Positions 1 to 7,153 of a stretch of 64,000 bases of DNA are shown here, one piece after another (position 1 is the stretch's first letter; the number at the start of each line of letters is the position of its first letter). The position numbers and the translations under genes are program-made. The notes under the pieces are model-generated. The model had not been told where the DNA came from and did not search any database. It saw only the letters and a list, made by a program, of their open reading frames with translations. The stretch is from Micromonospora pattaloongensis. GTDB taxonomy: Bacteria; Actinomycetota; Actinomycetes; Mycobacteriales; Micromonosporaceae. Location: contig NZ_FNPH01000001.1 of the NCBI RefSeq assembly GCF_900107255.1, forward strand, positions 496,001-560,000, read 5' to 3'.

Positions 1-265
1 ACTCGACCTCGAGGTTGGCGATCGCCTTGCCGCTGACGTCGGGCACGGACATGCCGAGCAGCAGCGAGTAGATGTAGTTGCCAACCACCACGTTGCGCTT
101 GAAATGGGTCGCGGACTCGGCGTAGTGCGCGTCCATGTGCAGCGGGTGGTGGTTCATCGTGAGCAGACAGAACAGGTGGTCGTCGTACTCGGTGACGGTC
201 TTGCCCGGCCAGTGCCGGTAGACCGCGCCCACCTCGAACTCTTCGTAGTACCGGCCGAACTGCAT
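1..265 (-). CDS. MaoC-family enoyl-CoA hydratase, N-terminal part (probable mesaconyl-CoA hydratase)
   Basis: The first 88 codons of a hot-dog-fold dehydratase; the rest lies beyond the left edge. The N-terminus MQFGRYYEEF and the segment YDDHLFCLLTMNHHPLHMD are typical of the MaoC hydratase that actinomycetes carry beside crotonyl-CoA carboxylase/reductase, where it is thought to hydrate mesaconyl-CoA in the ethylmalonyl-CoA pathway. The ATG is preceded by a good GAGGAG ribosome site six bases upstream. A 7-bp hairpin (284-300) lies in its leader. The acyl-CoA dehydrogenase and CoA-ester lyase further right would serve the same pathway. The family is clear; the exact substrate is inferred. 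Confidence 0.85.
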   Translation of the reverse strand, partial: MQFGRYYEEFEVGAVYRHWPGKTVTEYDDHLFCLLTMNHHPLHMDAHYAESATHFKRNVVVGNYIYSLLLGMSVPDVSGKAIANLEVE

Positions 266-825
266 CGGAAACTCCTCGAAAGGCGGCGACGAAGTCGCCG
301 CACAGCATGCCTTACCGAGGGTTAAGGATGTGGATGGGGCCGCCGCCGGCCGGGATTCGCCACATCGGCCCGCCGAAACCGGGGCCGGACGCAATGAGCG
401 GCGGGGCCCTCCCCGGCACCCGCCGCCCACGCTTTGATGACAGAGATTCTGCCCGAGGGCACGGGCACTCCGGAAGGCCCCGACCAGAGATCGGCGTCAC
501 AGTTATGTTTTTGTTACATCACGTGGAGTGAACCGACGAGCGACGCCAGGCGATCATGAGGGCCAATATTTGCGCACGTCAGAATCGCACCCGTCGCTAC
601 GCTCCGCCAGGACCATCCCTCACATCTGGGAGCGTTCCCAGTACGGAGAGTGACGACACCTGCCGCAATCCGACATCCCCACGGCGGGCCGCGGGAACCA
701 TCTCGGTCGATGTATGCGGCAGCGACGCGGGCGAGGGCGCGTTTCAGCTGCCGGCGGTCGGGAATGCCCAGCACGAGTGCCGCGGTTCTTCCTGGAGTAA
801 GCCAATCTTGCGATCGGAGAGATCA
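266..825. other. 560-bp gap between divergent MaoC and thioredoxin genes
   Basis: No convincing gene is seen on either strand: the short open frames have poor starts and no ribosome sites. The stretch must hold divergent promoters. It contains a small hairpin (284-300) in the leader of the left gene and an unusually AT-rich patch around 501-520. No recognisable riboswitch, tRNA or operator was found. Confidence 0.5.
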
Positions 826-1188
826 ATGGCGACCGTTGAGCTGACCACGGCAAACTTCGACTCGATCACCAGCGGGGACGGCATCGTCCTGGTCGACTTC
901 TGGGCGAGCTGGTGTGGGCCGTGCCTGCGGTTCGCCCCGGTCTACGAGCGCTCCTCGGAGAAGCACCAGGACATCGTCTTCGGGAAGGTCGACACCGAGG
1001 CCCAGCAGGAGCTCGCCGCGAAGTTCGACATCCGGTCGATCCCCACGATCATGGCGGTCCGCGACGGCGTCATCGTCTTCGCACAGCCCGGGGCACTGCC
1101 GGAGTCCGCGCTCGAGTCGCTGATCGAGCAGGTGCGCGCGCTGGACATGGACGACGTCCGCAAGCAGCTCGCCGCGCACAACCACTGA
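826..1188 (+). CDS. trxA: Thioredoxin
   Basis: A 120-residue single-domain thioredoxin, a cytoplasmic protein-disulfide reductant recharged by thioredoxin reductase. The redox motif WCGPC gives Cys30 and Cys33, and the cis-proline is Pro73 in RSIPT. The length is a little above the usual 105-110 because of a short C-terminal tail ending in AHNH. An in-frame upstream extension exists, but this ATG follows a purine-rich site (GGAGAG) and begins the conserved beta strand, so it is the likely start. It is monocistronic, facing the sugar operon, and ends just before a long hairpin. It is not beside trxB, so it is probably an accessory thioredoxin. Confidence 0.93.
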   Translation: MATVELTTANFDSITSGDGIVLVDFWASWCGPCLRFAPVYERSSEKHQDIVFGKVDTEAQQELAAKFDIRSIPTIMAVRDGVIVFAQPGALPESALESLIEQVRALDMDDVRKQLAAHNH

Positions 1189-1209
1189 TCGCCGCCTCGA
1201 AAACGGGAT

Positions 1210-1257
1210 ACGGCCGCGGCCGGACACCTCACGCGTGAGGTGCCCGGACGCGGCCGT
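1210..1257. terminator. Long bidirectional hairpin terminator
   Basis: A near-perfect inverted repeat lies between the convergent thioredoxin and isomerase genes. Two 23-base arms (1210-1232 and 1235-1257) pair at 21 positions around a 2-base centre (the innermost part reads CCTCACGCGTGAGG). There is no T-run, as is common in GC-rich actinomycetes. It probably serves both transcripts. Confidence 0.75.
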
Positions 1258-1265
1258 CCATGCCG

Positions 1266-2084
1266 TCAGGCCACGTGCGCGCGGTAGCCGGCGAGAGCGG
1301 CGTCGAGGACCTCGCGGCCGGGCCGCGCCCACACCTCCGCGTGGAAGACCTCCACCTCGACCGGGCCGTCGAACCCGGTCGCGTCGACGGCCTCGCGGAA
1401 CCGGCGCAGCTCCACCACGCCGTCACCGGGTAGACCCCGCCCGAGCAGGACGCCCTCCGGCAGCGGCGTGATCCAGTCGGCGACCTGGAAACAGGCGATC
1501 CGACCCTCGCGTCCGGCCCGCCCGATCTGCGCCCACACCTGGTCGTCCCACCACACGTGGTAGGTGTCGACCACCACGCCGACCGCCTCCGCCGGGTACG
1601 GCGCGGCGAGGTCGAGCGCCTGCCCGAGGCTCGACACCACGCAGCGATCGGAACAGAACATCGGATGCAGCGGCTCGATCGCCAACCGCACCCCGGCGCT
1701 CAGCGCGTACGGCACCAGCTCCCCGATCGCCGCGCCGACCCGGGCCCGCGCCCCGTCGACGTCCCGGCCGCCCTCCGGCAGCCCGCCGGAGACCAGCACG
1801 AGCACCGGGGCGCCCAGCGTCGCCGCCTCGTCGATCGCCCGTCGGTTCTCGTCGTACCACCCCGGTGCGTTGAAGAAGCCGCCGCGGCACAGCGAGGTGA
1901 CCGTCAGACCCGCGTCGCGCATCAGCGCCGCGGTCTTGTCCAGGCCGTACGCGGCGGTCTCCTCCCGCCACAGCCCCACCCCGGTCACCCCGGCGTCGAG
2001 ACAACCGGCGACCAGCTCCGGCATCGGCCAGTACTTCGTCGTCGCCTGGTTCAGCGAGAACCGCCGCATCGGGTCCACCGTCAC
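1266..2084 (-). CDS. Sugar phosphate isomerase/epimerase family TIM-barrel protein
   Basis: A 272-residue xylose-isomerase-like TIM barrel of the IolE/AP-endonuclease-2 type. Strand and loop features visible include GVGLWREE near residue 37, LAIEPLHPMFCSD near 133 (metal-ligand Glu region), VVVDTYHVWWDD near 170 and VEVEVFHAEVW near 240; the Glu/Asp/His residues in these motifs fit a divalent-metal site. It is the last gene of a three-gene operon and starts with a GTG overlapping the TGA of the DUF993 gene (GTGA), so the two are translationally coupled. It probably isomerises or eliminates an oxidised sugar made by the dehydrogenase of the operon; the true substrate is unknown. Confidence 0.85.
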   Translation of the reverse strand: MTVDPMRRFSLNQATTKYWPMPELVAGCLDAGVTGVGLWREETAAYGLDKTAALMRDAGLTVTSLCRGGFFNAPGWYDENRRAIDEAATLGAPVLVLVSGGLPEGGRDVDGARARVGAAIGELVPYALSAGVRLAIEPLHPMFCSDRCVVSSLGQALDLAAPYPAEAVGVVVDTYHVWWDDQVWAQIGRAGREGRIACFQVADWITPLPEGVLLGRGLPGDGVVELRRFREAVDATGFDGPVEVEVFHAEVWARPGREVLDAALAGYRAHVA

Positions 2085-3229
2085 TGCGCCACCCCCACGG
2101 TCGTCAGCCAGGCGCGCGCCCGGTGTGCGGCCAACTCCGCGTCCGGCAGCAGCCCGGCGGCGTCGGCGAGCCGGAAGAGCGTGATCAGATGCCGCGGCGA
2201 CCGGCCGCCGTGCAGGCCGCCGACCATCGTGAAGTGGTCCTGGTGGCCGGCGAGCCAGGCGAGGAAGACGATGCCGGTCTTGTAGTAGTAGGTGGGCGTG
2301 CCGAAGATGTGGCGGGACAGCGGAACGGTCGGGGCGAGGATCCGGTCGTACGACGCCGCGTCCCCGGCGTCCAGCGCGCGCAGCGCCGCGGCGGCCGCCG
2401 GCGCGATCGCCGCGAAGATGCCGAGCAGCGCCTCCGAGTGCCCCACCTCGTCGCCCCGGATCAACGTCGGGTAGTTGAAGTCGTCACCGGTGTAGAGCCG
2501 CACCCCCGCCGGCAGGCGCCGCCGCAGCGCCACCTCGAACGCCTCATCCAGCAGCGACACCTTGATGCCGTCGACCTTGTCGGCGTGCTCGCCGATCAGG
2601 GCGAGCACCGTGTCGGTCGCGACGTCGAGGTCGGAGCTGCCCCAGTAGCCGACGAGCGCCGGATCGAACATCGGTCCGAGCCAGTGCAGCACCACCGGCC
2701 CGTCCGCCCGGCGCAGCAGCTCGCCGTAGACCGCCAGGTAGTCGTCGGCCGACCGGGCCGCGGCGGCCAGGTGCCGGCTGCACATCAGTACGGGCCGCGC
2801 GCCCGCCTCCTGCACGTCGCCGAGCTGCTCGGCGTACGCGTGGCGCACCTCCTCCAGCGACGCCGGTCCCGCCGGGAGCTGGTCGGTGGCGACCCCGGCG
2901 ACGATCTCACCGCCGACGGCCCGGGCCTCCCGCGCGCTGCGCCGGATCAGCTCACGGGTGGTCGGGTAGTCCAGCCCCATCCCCCGCTGCGCGGTGTCCA
3001 TCGCCTCCGCCACGCCGAAGCCGTGCCGCCACAGGTGGTGCCGGAAGGCCAGCGTGGTGTCCCAGTCGAGCGCGGCCGGCGCGCCGGGGGCGTTCTCGGC
3101 GGTCGGATCGGCGACCACGTGCGCCGCCGCGTACGCGGTGCGGCACCGGAACGCGGCGCCCGGCACGGTGAACTCCCGGCCGGCGCCGCTGAAGCGGAAC
3201 CGCCCGTCCGGCAGGTTGACCGCGCTCAC
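2081..3229 (-). CDS. Dihydrodipicolinate synthase-like protein (DUF993 family)
   Basis: A 382-residue protein resembling the DUF993 group, which has the fold of dihydrodipicolinate synthase (class I aldolase TIM barrel). A lysine in DKVDGIKVSLLDEA sits where the Schiff-base lysine of such aldolases is expected, and RLYTGDDFNYPTLI and GIFAAIAPAA further on resemble the end of the barrel. It lies between a Gfo/Idh/MocA dehydrogenase and a sugar isomerase. The start is the GTG that overlaps the TGA of the dehydrogenase (GTGA), chosen because it begins just before the first conserved segment. A retro-aldol or elimination step on a keto sugar is a reasonable inference, but no activity is established from the sequence. 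Confidence 0.82.
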   Translation of the reverse strand: MSAVNLPDGRFRFSGAGREFTVPGAAFRCRTAYAAAHVVADPTAENAPGAPAALDWDTTLAFRHHLWRHGFGVAEAMDTAQRGMGLDYPTTRELIRRSAREARAVGGEIVAGVATDQLPAGPASLEEVRHAYAEQLGDVQEAGARPVLMCSRHLAAAARSADDYLAVYGELLRRADGPVVLHWLGPMFDPALVGYWGSSDLDVATDTVLALIGEHADKVDGIKVSLLDEAFEVALRRRLPAGVRLYTGDDFNYPTLIRGDEVGHSEALLGIFAAIAPAAAAALRALDAGDAASYDRILAPTVPLSRHIFGTPTYYYKTGIVFLAWLAGHQDHFTMVGGLHGGRSPRHLITLFRLADAAGLLPDAELAAHRARAWLTTVGVAQ

Positions 3230-4377
3230 GCGTCCAGCTCCGGGATCTCGATGCGCCGGCCCTCGCGCGCCGACCGCAGGCCGAGCTCGGCCAGCTGCAC
3301 GCCGCGGGCGCCGGCCCAGAGGTCCCAGGTGTACGGCTCGTCCTCGACCACGTGCCGCAGGAACAGCTCCCACTGCGCCTTGAAACCGTTGTCGAACTCG
3401 TCGTTGTCCGGCACCACCTGCCACTGCGACCGGAAGTCCTCGGTCGCCGGCAGGTCCGGGTTCCAGACCGGCTTCGGCGTGGTCGACCGGTGCTGGACGC
3501 GGCAGTTGCGCAGGCCGGCCACCGCGCTGCCCTCGGTGCCGTCCACCTGGAACTCGACCAGCTCGTCGCGGTAGACGCGGACGGTCCAGGACGAGTTGAT
3601 CTGGGCGATGACGCCGCCGGAGAGCTCGAAGATGCCGTACGCGGCGTCGTCGGCCGTCGCCTCGTAGGGCTCGCCGTTCTCGTCCCACCGCTGCGGAATG
3701 TGCGTCGATACGTGCGCGGTCACGGCGGTCACCCTGCCGAAGATCTGCTCCAGCACGTAGTGCCAGTGCGGGAACATGTCCACGACGATCCCGCCGCCGT
3801 CGGCGCTGCGGTAGTTCCAGGAGGGACGCTGCGCCGGCTGCCAGTCGCCCTCGAAGACCCAGTAGCCGAACTCGCCGCGGATCGACAGGATCCGTCCGAA
3901 GAAGCCGCCCTTGACCAGGCGGTCCAGTTTGCGCAGCCCGGGCAGGAAGAGCTTGTCCTGGACGACGCCGTGCTTGATGCCCGCGGCGTCGGCGAGCCGG
4001 GCGAGCTCGACCGCGCCGGCGAGATCCTCGGCGGTGGGCTTCTCGGTGTAGATGTGCTTGCCGGCCTCGATGGCCAGCCGGATCGCCTTCTCGCGCTGCG
4101 CCGTGACCTGGGCGTCGAAGTAGATTTGCACGTCCGGCCGAGCGAGCGCGGCGGCGAGGTCCGTGGTCCACTCGGTCAGGCCGTGCCGCTCGGCGATCTC
4201 CCGCAGCTTCGCCTCGTTGCGTCCGACCAGGATCAGCTCTGGCCAGAGTCGGGTGCCGTCGCGCAGCGGCAGCCCGCCCTGGTCCCGGATCGCGAGCAGG
4301 GACCGGACCAGGTGCTGCCGGTAGCCCATCCGCCCGGTCACCCCGTTGAGCACGATCCCGATGGTCGTTCGGGCCAT
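3226..4377 (-). CDS. Gfo/Idh/MocA-family NAD(P)-dependent oxidoreductase
   Basis: A 383-residue sugar dehydrogenase with an N-terminal Rossmann domain (NGVTGRMG, residues 11-18) and the catalytic EKP motif at 112-114, followed by the mixed alpha/beta substrate domain. Members oxidise a hydroxyl of a sugar or cyclitol. Length and motif spacing are normal. The ATG has a strong GAGGAGG ribosome site. It is the first gene of the operon with the DUF993 and isomerase genes and is transcribed away from a LacI-type regulator; two matching operators lie in the shared promoter region, so induction by a sugar is likely. The substrate cannot be read from the sequence. Confidence 0.9.
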   Translation of the reverse strand: MARTTIGIVLNGVTGRMGYRQHLVRSLLAIRDQGGLPLRDGTRLWPELILVGRNEAKLREIAERHGLTEWTTDLAAALARPDVQIYFDAQVTAQREKAIRLAIEAGKHIYTEKPTAEDLAGAVELARLADAAGIKHGVVQDKLFLPGLRKLDRLVKGGFFGRILSIRGEFGYWVFEGDWQPAQRPSWNYRSADGGGIVVDMFPHWHYVLEQIFGRVTAVTAHVSTHIPQRWDENGEPYEATADDAAYGIFELSGGVIAQINSSWTVRVYRDELVEFQVDGTEGSAVAGLRNCRVQHRSTTPKPVWNPDLPATEDFRSQWQVVPDNDEFDNGFKAQWELFLRHVVEDEPYTWDLWAGARGVQLAELGLRSAREGRRIEIPELDA

Positions 4378-4402
4378 ACCGCAGCCTCCTCAGGCCTCGT
4401 CA

Positions 4403-4416
4403 GGCAAGCGCTTTCC
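4403..4416. promoter_or_regulatory. LacI-family operator, site 1
   Basis: GGCAAGCGCTTTCC, with the symmetric core AAGCGCTT, matches the CG-centred palindrome bound by LacI/GalR-type repressors. It lies 26 bp before the dehydrogenase start in the divergent intergenic region. Confidence 0.75.
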
Positions 4417-4446
4417 ACGGGACGCTACTGGCCGGAGGGCATCTTC

Positions 4447-4460
4447 GGCAAGGGCTTTCC
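4447..4460. promoter_or_regulatory. LacI-family operator, site 2
   Basis: GGCAAGGGCTTTCC, identical to site 1 at 13 of 14 positions and 44 bp away (about four helical turns), so dimers would bind the same face of the helix. It lies nearer the regulator gene, which suggests autorepression. Confidence 0.65.
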
Positions 4461-4526
4461 TCATCAACAATGGACGCCGCGCTATCCTCACGAGCGTCCG
4501 GTTCGTGCCGGGGAAGGGCGGATCGC

Positions 4527-5549
4527 ATGGCCACCTTGGCTGACGTCGCGCGGCGGGCAGGGGTGTCGCCCGCGACCGCCTCACGCATCATCAACGGCAG
4601 CAGCAAGCCGGTGACCGAGGCGCTTCGACAGCGCGTGCTCGCCGCCGTCGAGGAGCTGCAGTACGTGCCGAACGCGCACGCCCAGCTCCTGGCCCGCTCG
4701 CACCGCAGCACGGTGGGAGTCGTCGTCCACGACGTCTCCGACCCGTACTTCGCGGAGATCACCCGGGGGCTCCAGCGCGTCGCGACCGAGCACGGGCGCC
4801 TGGTGATGATCTGCAACAGCTACCGCGACCCGGACAAGGAGCTGCAGTACGTCGAGCTGCTCCGGGCCCACCAGGTCGCCGCGATCGTGCTGGCCGGTTC
4901 GGGCTACCACGACGACGCGTTCACCGAGACGATGAACAGCAAGCTACGGGTGTACGAGAGCACCGGCGGGCGGGCGGTCGTGATCGGGCGCCACGAGCAC
5001 GCCGGCGACGCCGTGGTGCCCGACAACGAGATGGGCGGTTACCTGCTCGGCGCCGAGCTGTACGCGCTGGGGCACACGGAGATCGGCGTGGTGGCCGGGC
5101 CCAAGCTGCTCACCACCACCACCGACCGGATCGCCGGGCTGCGCCGCGCGGCGCGCGAGCACGGACACCGGCTCCCGGCCCGCCGCATCGTCTACGGCGA
5201 CTTCGACCGGGACGGCGGCGCGTCGGCGGCGGCCGCGCTGCTCGACGCCGAGCCCGACATCACCGCTATCGCCGCGCTCAACGATCCGATGGCGATCGGC
5301 GTGCTGGCACTGCTGCGGGCCCGCGGCATCAGCGTGCCGGGCCGGATCAGCGTCACCGGCTTCGACGACATGCCGGTCGCCCGCGACGTCACCCCCGCCC
5401 TCACCACCGTCCGACTACCCCTGGCCGACATGGGGGCCCGCGCGATGACGCTCGCGCTGCAACCGCCGGCCGACGGGCGGCCGCCGCGGATCGAGGAGGT
5501 GGGCGCAGAGCTCGTCCGCCGGGAGAGCACCGGTCCCGCCCGCGACTGA
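4527..5549 (+). CDS. LacI-family transcriptional regulator
   Basis: A 340-residue repressor. Residues 2-25 (TLADVARRAGVSPATASRI) form the LacI helix-turn-helix, followed by the hinge helix near NAHAQLLARS and a periplasmic-binding-protein-like sensor domain (VGVVVHDVSDPYFAEITRG; ITAIAALNDPMAIGVL; RISVTGFDDMPVARD). An open frame extends further upstream, but this ATG, behind GGGGAAGGG, begins exactly at the conserved N-terminus. It is divergent from the three-gene sugar operon and has two operators between, so it most likely represses both that operon and itself until a sugar or intermediate binds. Confidence 0.93.
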   Translation: MATLADVARRAGVSPATASRIINGSSKPVTEALRQRVLAAVEELQYVPNAHAQLLARSHRSTVGVVVHDVSDPYFAEITRGLQRVATEHGRLVMICNSYRDPDKELQYVELLRAHQVAAIVLAGSGYHDDAFTETMNSKLRVYESTGGRAVVIGRHEHAGDAVVPDNEMGGYLLGAELYALGHTEIGVVAGPKLLTTTTDRIAGLRRAAREHGHRLPARRIVYGDFDRDGGASAAAALLDAEPDITAIAALNDPMAIGVLALLRARGISVPGRISVTGFDDMPVARDVTPALTTVRLPLADMGARAMTLALQPPADGRPPRIEEVGAELVRRESTGPARD

Positions 5550-5573
5550 CCGGCCAGGTTGGTTGCAATCTGC

Positions 5574-5589
5574 TCGTACGCGTGTTCGA
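5574..5589. promoter_or_regulatory. LexA (SOS) box
   Basis: TCGTACGCGTGTTCGA differs at one position from the actinobacterial SOS consensus TCGAAC-N4-GTTCGA. It lies 9 bp before the start of an SplB-like gene whose mycobacterial relative (Rv2578c) has been reported in LexA regulons. LexA bound here would block transcription. Confidence 0.7.
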
Positions 5590-5598
5590 ATAGTGGCC

Positions 5599-6702
5599 AT
5601 GCGCTGGGACAACCTGTCGGCCCGACCCGATCCGTCGGCTCGGCCCGGCACGGACCTCCCCCCGAGGGCGGCGCCAGCGGCTCCACCCCTGCCGCTGGCG
5701 CTGCCCGGCGCGACCGTCCGCACCTTCGACACCCCCGGCTTCGCGGGCATGACGTTCTACGAGGTGCAGGCAAAGTCCATCATCAACCGCGTTCCCGGCG
5801 CGTCCCGCGTCCCTTTCGAGTGGACTATCAACCCTTATCGCGGGTGTTCTCATTCGTGCAGTTACTGCTTTGCGCGCAATACGCACACCTACCTCGATCT
5901 CGATGCCGGGCTCGACTTTGACAGCAAGATCGTCGTCAAGGTCAACGCGGGTGAGCTGGTGCGGCGGGAGTTGGCCGCGCCGAAATGGCGGGGCGCGCAC
6001 ATCGCGATGGGCACCAACGTCGACTGTTACCAGCGCGCCGAGGGGCGTTACCGGCTGATGCCGCAGATCATCTCCGCGCTGCGCGACTTCGCCAACCCGT
6101 TCTCGATCCTGACCAAGGGCACCCTGATCCTGCGCGATCTGGAGCTGCTCCGGCAGGCCGCCGAGGTGACCCGGGTCGGCATCTCGTTCTCGATCGGCTT
6201 CCTCGACGAGCGGATGTGGCGATCGGTGGAGGCGGGCACCCCGAGCCCGCGTCGGCGGCTCGATGCCGTGCGCGCGCTCACCGACGCCGGCTTCCGGGTC
6301 GGCGTGCTGATGGCGCCGATCCTGCCCGGGCTCACCGACACCGACGAGTCCATCGAGGAGACGGTCGCGTCGATCGCCGCCGCCGGGGCGGTCAGCATCA
6401 CCCCACTGCCGCTGCACCTGCGCCCCGGCGCCCGCGAGTGGTACGCGGCCTGGCTCGGCCGGGAGTTCCCGCACCTCGTGCCGCACTACCGGGAGCTCTA
6501 CCGGAGCGGGTCCTACCTGCCGCAGACCTACCAGCGCGAGCTCGTCGCGCGGGTCCGGATGGCCAGCCGGCGGCACGGGGTGCACCGCGCGGAGCCCGGC
6601 GAGGCGCGCCAGGTGCCGACCTCGCCGGAGGAGTCGCGGACCCTGCGCACCCGCCCGCACCGGCCCGTCGAGCCCGCCGGCGAGCAACTGACGCTGCTGT
6701 AG
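5599..6702 (+). CDS. Rv2578c-family radical SAM protein (SplB-like)
   Basis: A 367-residue radical S-adenosylmethionine protein. The 4Fe-4S motif CSHSCSYC gives Cys83, Cys87 and Cys90, in the CX3CX2C spacing, within NPYRGCSHSCSYC. Further family signatures are AMGTNVDCYQ and ILTKGTLILRD. The family is related to spore photoproduct lyase and is DNA-damage-inducible in mycobacteria; its reaction is not established. The start is the ATG giving MRWDNL, the conserved family N-terminus. Many relatives carry an intein at the Cys motif; this one has none, but codons around the motif are strikingly AT-rich compared with the rest of the gene. An SOS box overlaps the promoter region. The CoA-binding gene follows 27 bp on. 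Confidence 0.9.
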   Translation: MRWDNLSARPDPSARPGTDLPPRAAPAAPPLPLALPGATVRTFDTPGFAGMTFYEVQAKSIINRVPGASRVPFEWTINPYRGCSHSCSYCFARNTHTYLDLDAGLDFDSKIVVKVNAGELVRRELAAPKWRGAHIAMGTNVDCYQRAEGRYRLMPQIISALRDFANPFSILTKGTLILRDLELLRQAAEVTRVGISFSIGFLDERMWRSVEAGTPSPRRRLDAVRALTDAGFRVGVLMAPILPGLTDTDESIEETVASIAAAGAVSITPLPLHLRPGAREWYAAWLGREFPHLVPHYRELYRSGSYLPQTYQRELVARVRMASRRHGVHRAEPGEARQVPTSPEESRTLRTRPHRPVEPAGEQLTLL

Positions 6703-6729
6703 CCGCGGCTGCGGGGTTACAGTCGCGAC

Positions 6730-7137
6730 GTGCGGACTCCACAGCAGATCCTGGCCGACTCGGCCGTCATCGCGGTCGTCGGTGCCTCCCGTGACCCGGG
6801 CAAGGCGGCACACAGCGTGCCGCTGCAGATGCAGCGGCACGGCTGGCGGGTGATCCCGATCAACCCGTACGCGGACGAGATCTTCGGCGAGCAGGTCTAC
6901 CGGTCGCTGGCCGAGATCCCGCACCCCGTCGACCTGGTCAACGTGTTCCGCCCCGCGCAGGACGCCCTGCCCGTCGTCCGAGAGGCGGTGGCGATCGGCG
7001 CTCCGGCGATCTGGCTGCAGCTCGGCATCGTCTCCGCCGAGGCGCGTCGGATCGCGATGGAGGCCGGCATCGACTACGTGGAAGACCTGTGCCTGGCGGT
7101 CGAACGCGCCGTCGGCGGGCTGACCCGCCAGGCATAG
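6730..7137 (+). CDS. CoA-binding domain protein (YccU-like)
   Basis: A 135-residue single-domain Rossmann protein of the CoA-binding family. AVVGASRDPGKAAHSVPLQM near residues 15-35 is the nucleotide-binding loop, followed by RVIPINPY and the LVNVFRP strand. IWLQLGIVSAEARRIA and VEDLCLAVE near the end are also characteristic. Length is normal for the stand-alone family, which resembles the N-terminal part of succinyl-CoA synthetase alpha; its role is unknown. It starts with GTG and follows the radical SAM gene closely, so it may be co-transcribed and damage-induced with it. Confidence 0.88.
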   Translation: MRTPQQILADSAVIAVVGASRDPGKAAHSVPLQMQRHGWRVIPINPYADEIFGEQVYRSLAEIPHPVDLVNVFRPAQDALPVVREAVAIGAPAIWLQLGIVSAEARRIAMEAGIDYVEDLCLAVERAVGGLTRQA

Positions 7138-7153
7138 GCCTCACCGTCCCCGC

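Noticed and set aside
3230-4171. A 696-residue fusion extending the DUF993 protein
   Set aside because: The extra part overlaps the dehydrogenase gene in another frame and is compositionally a shadow; the GTGA junction gives a normal start.
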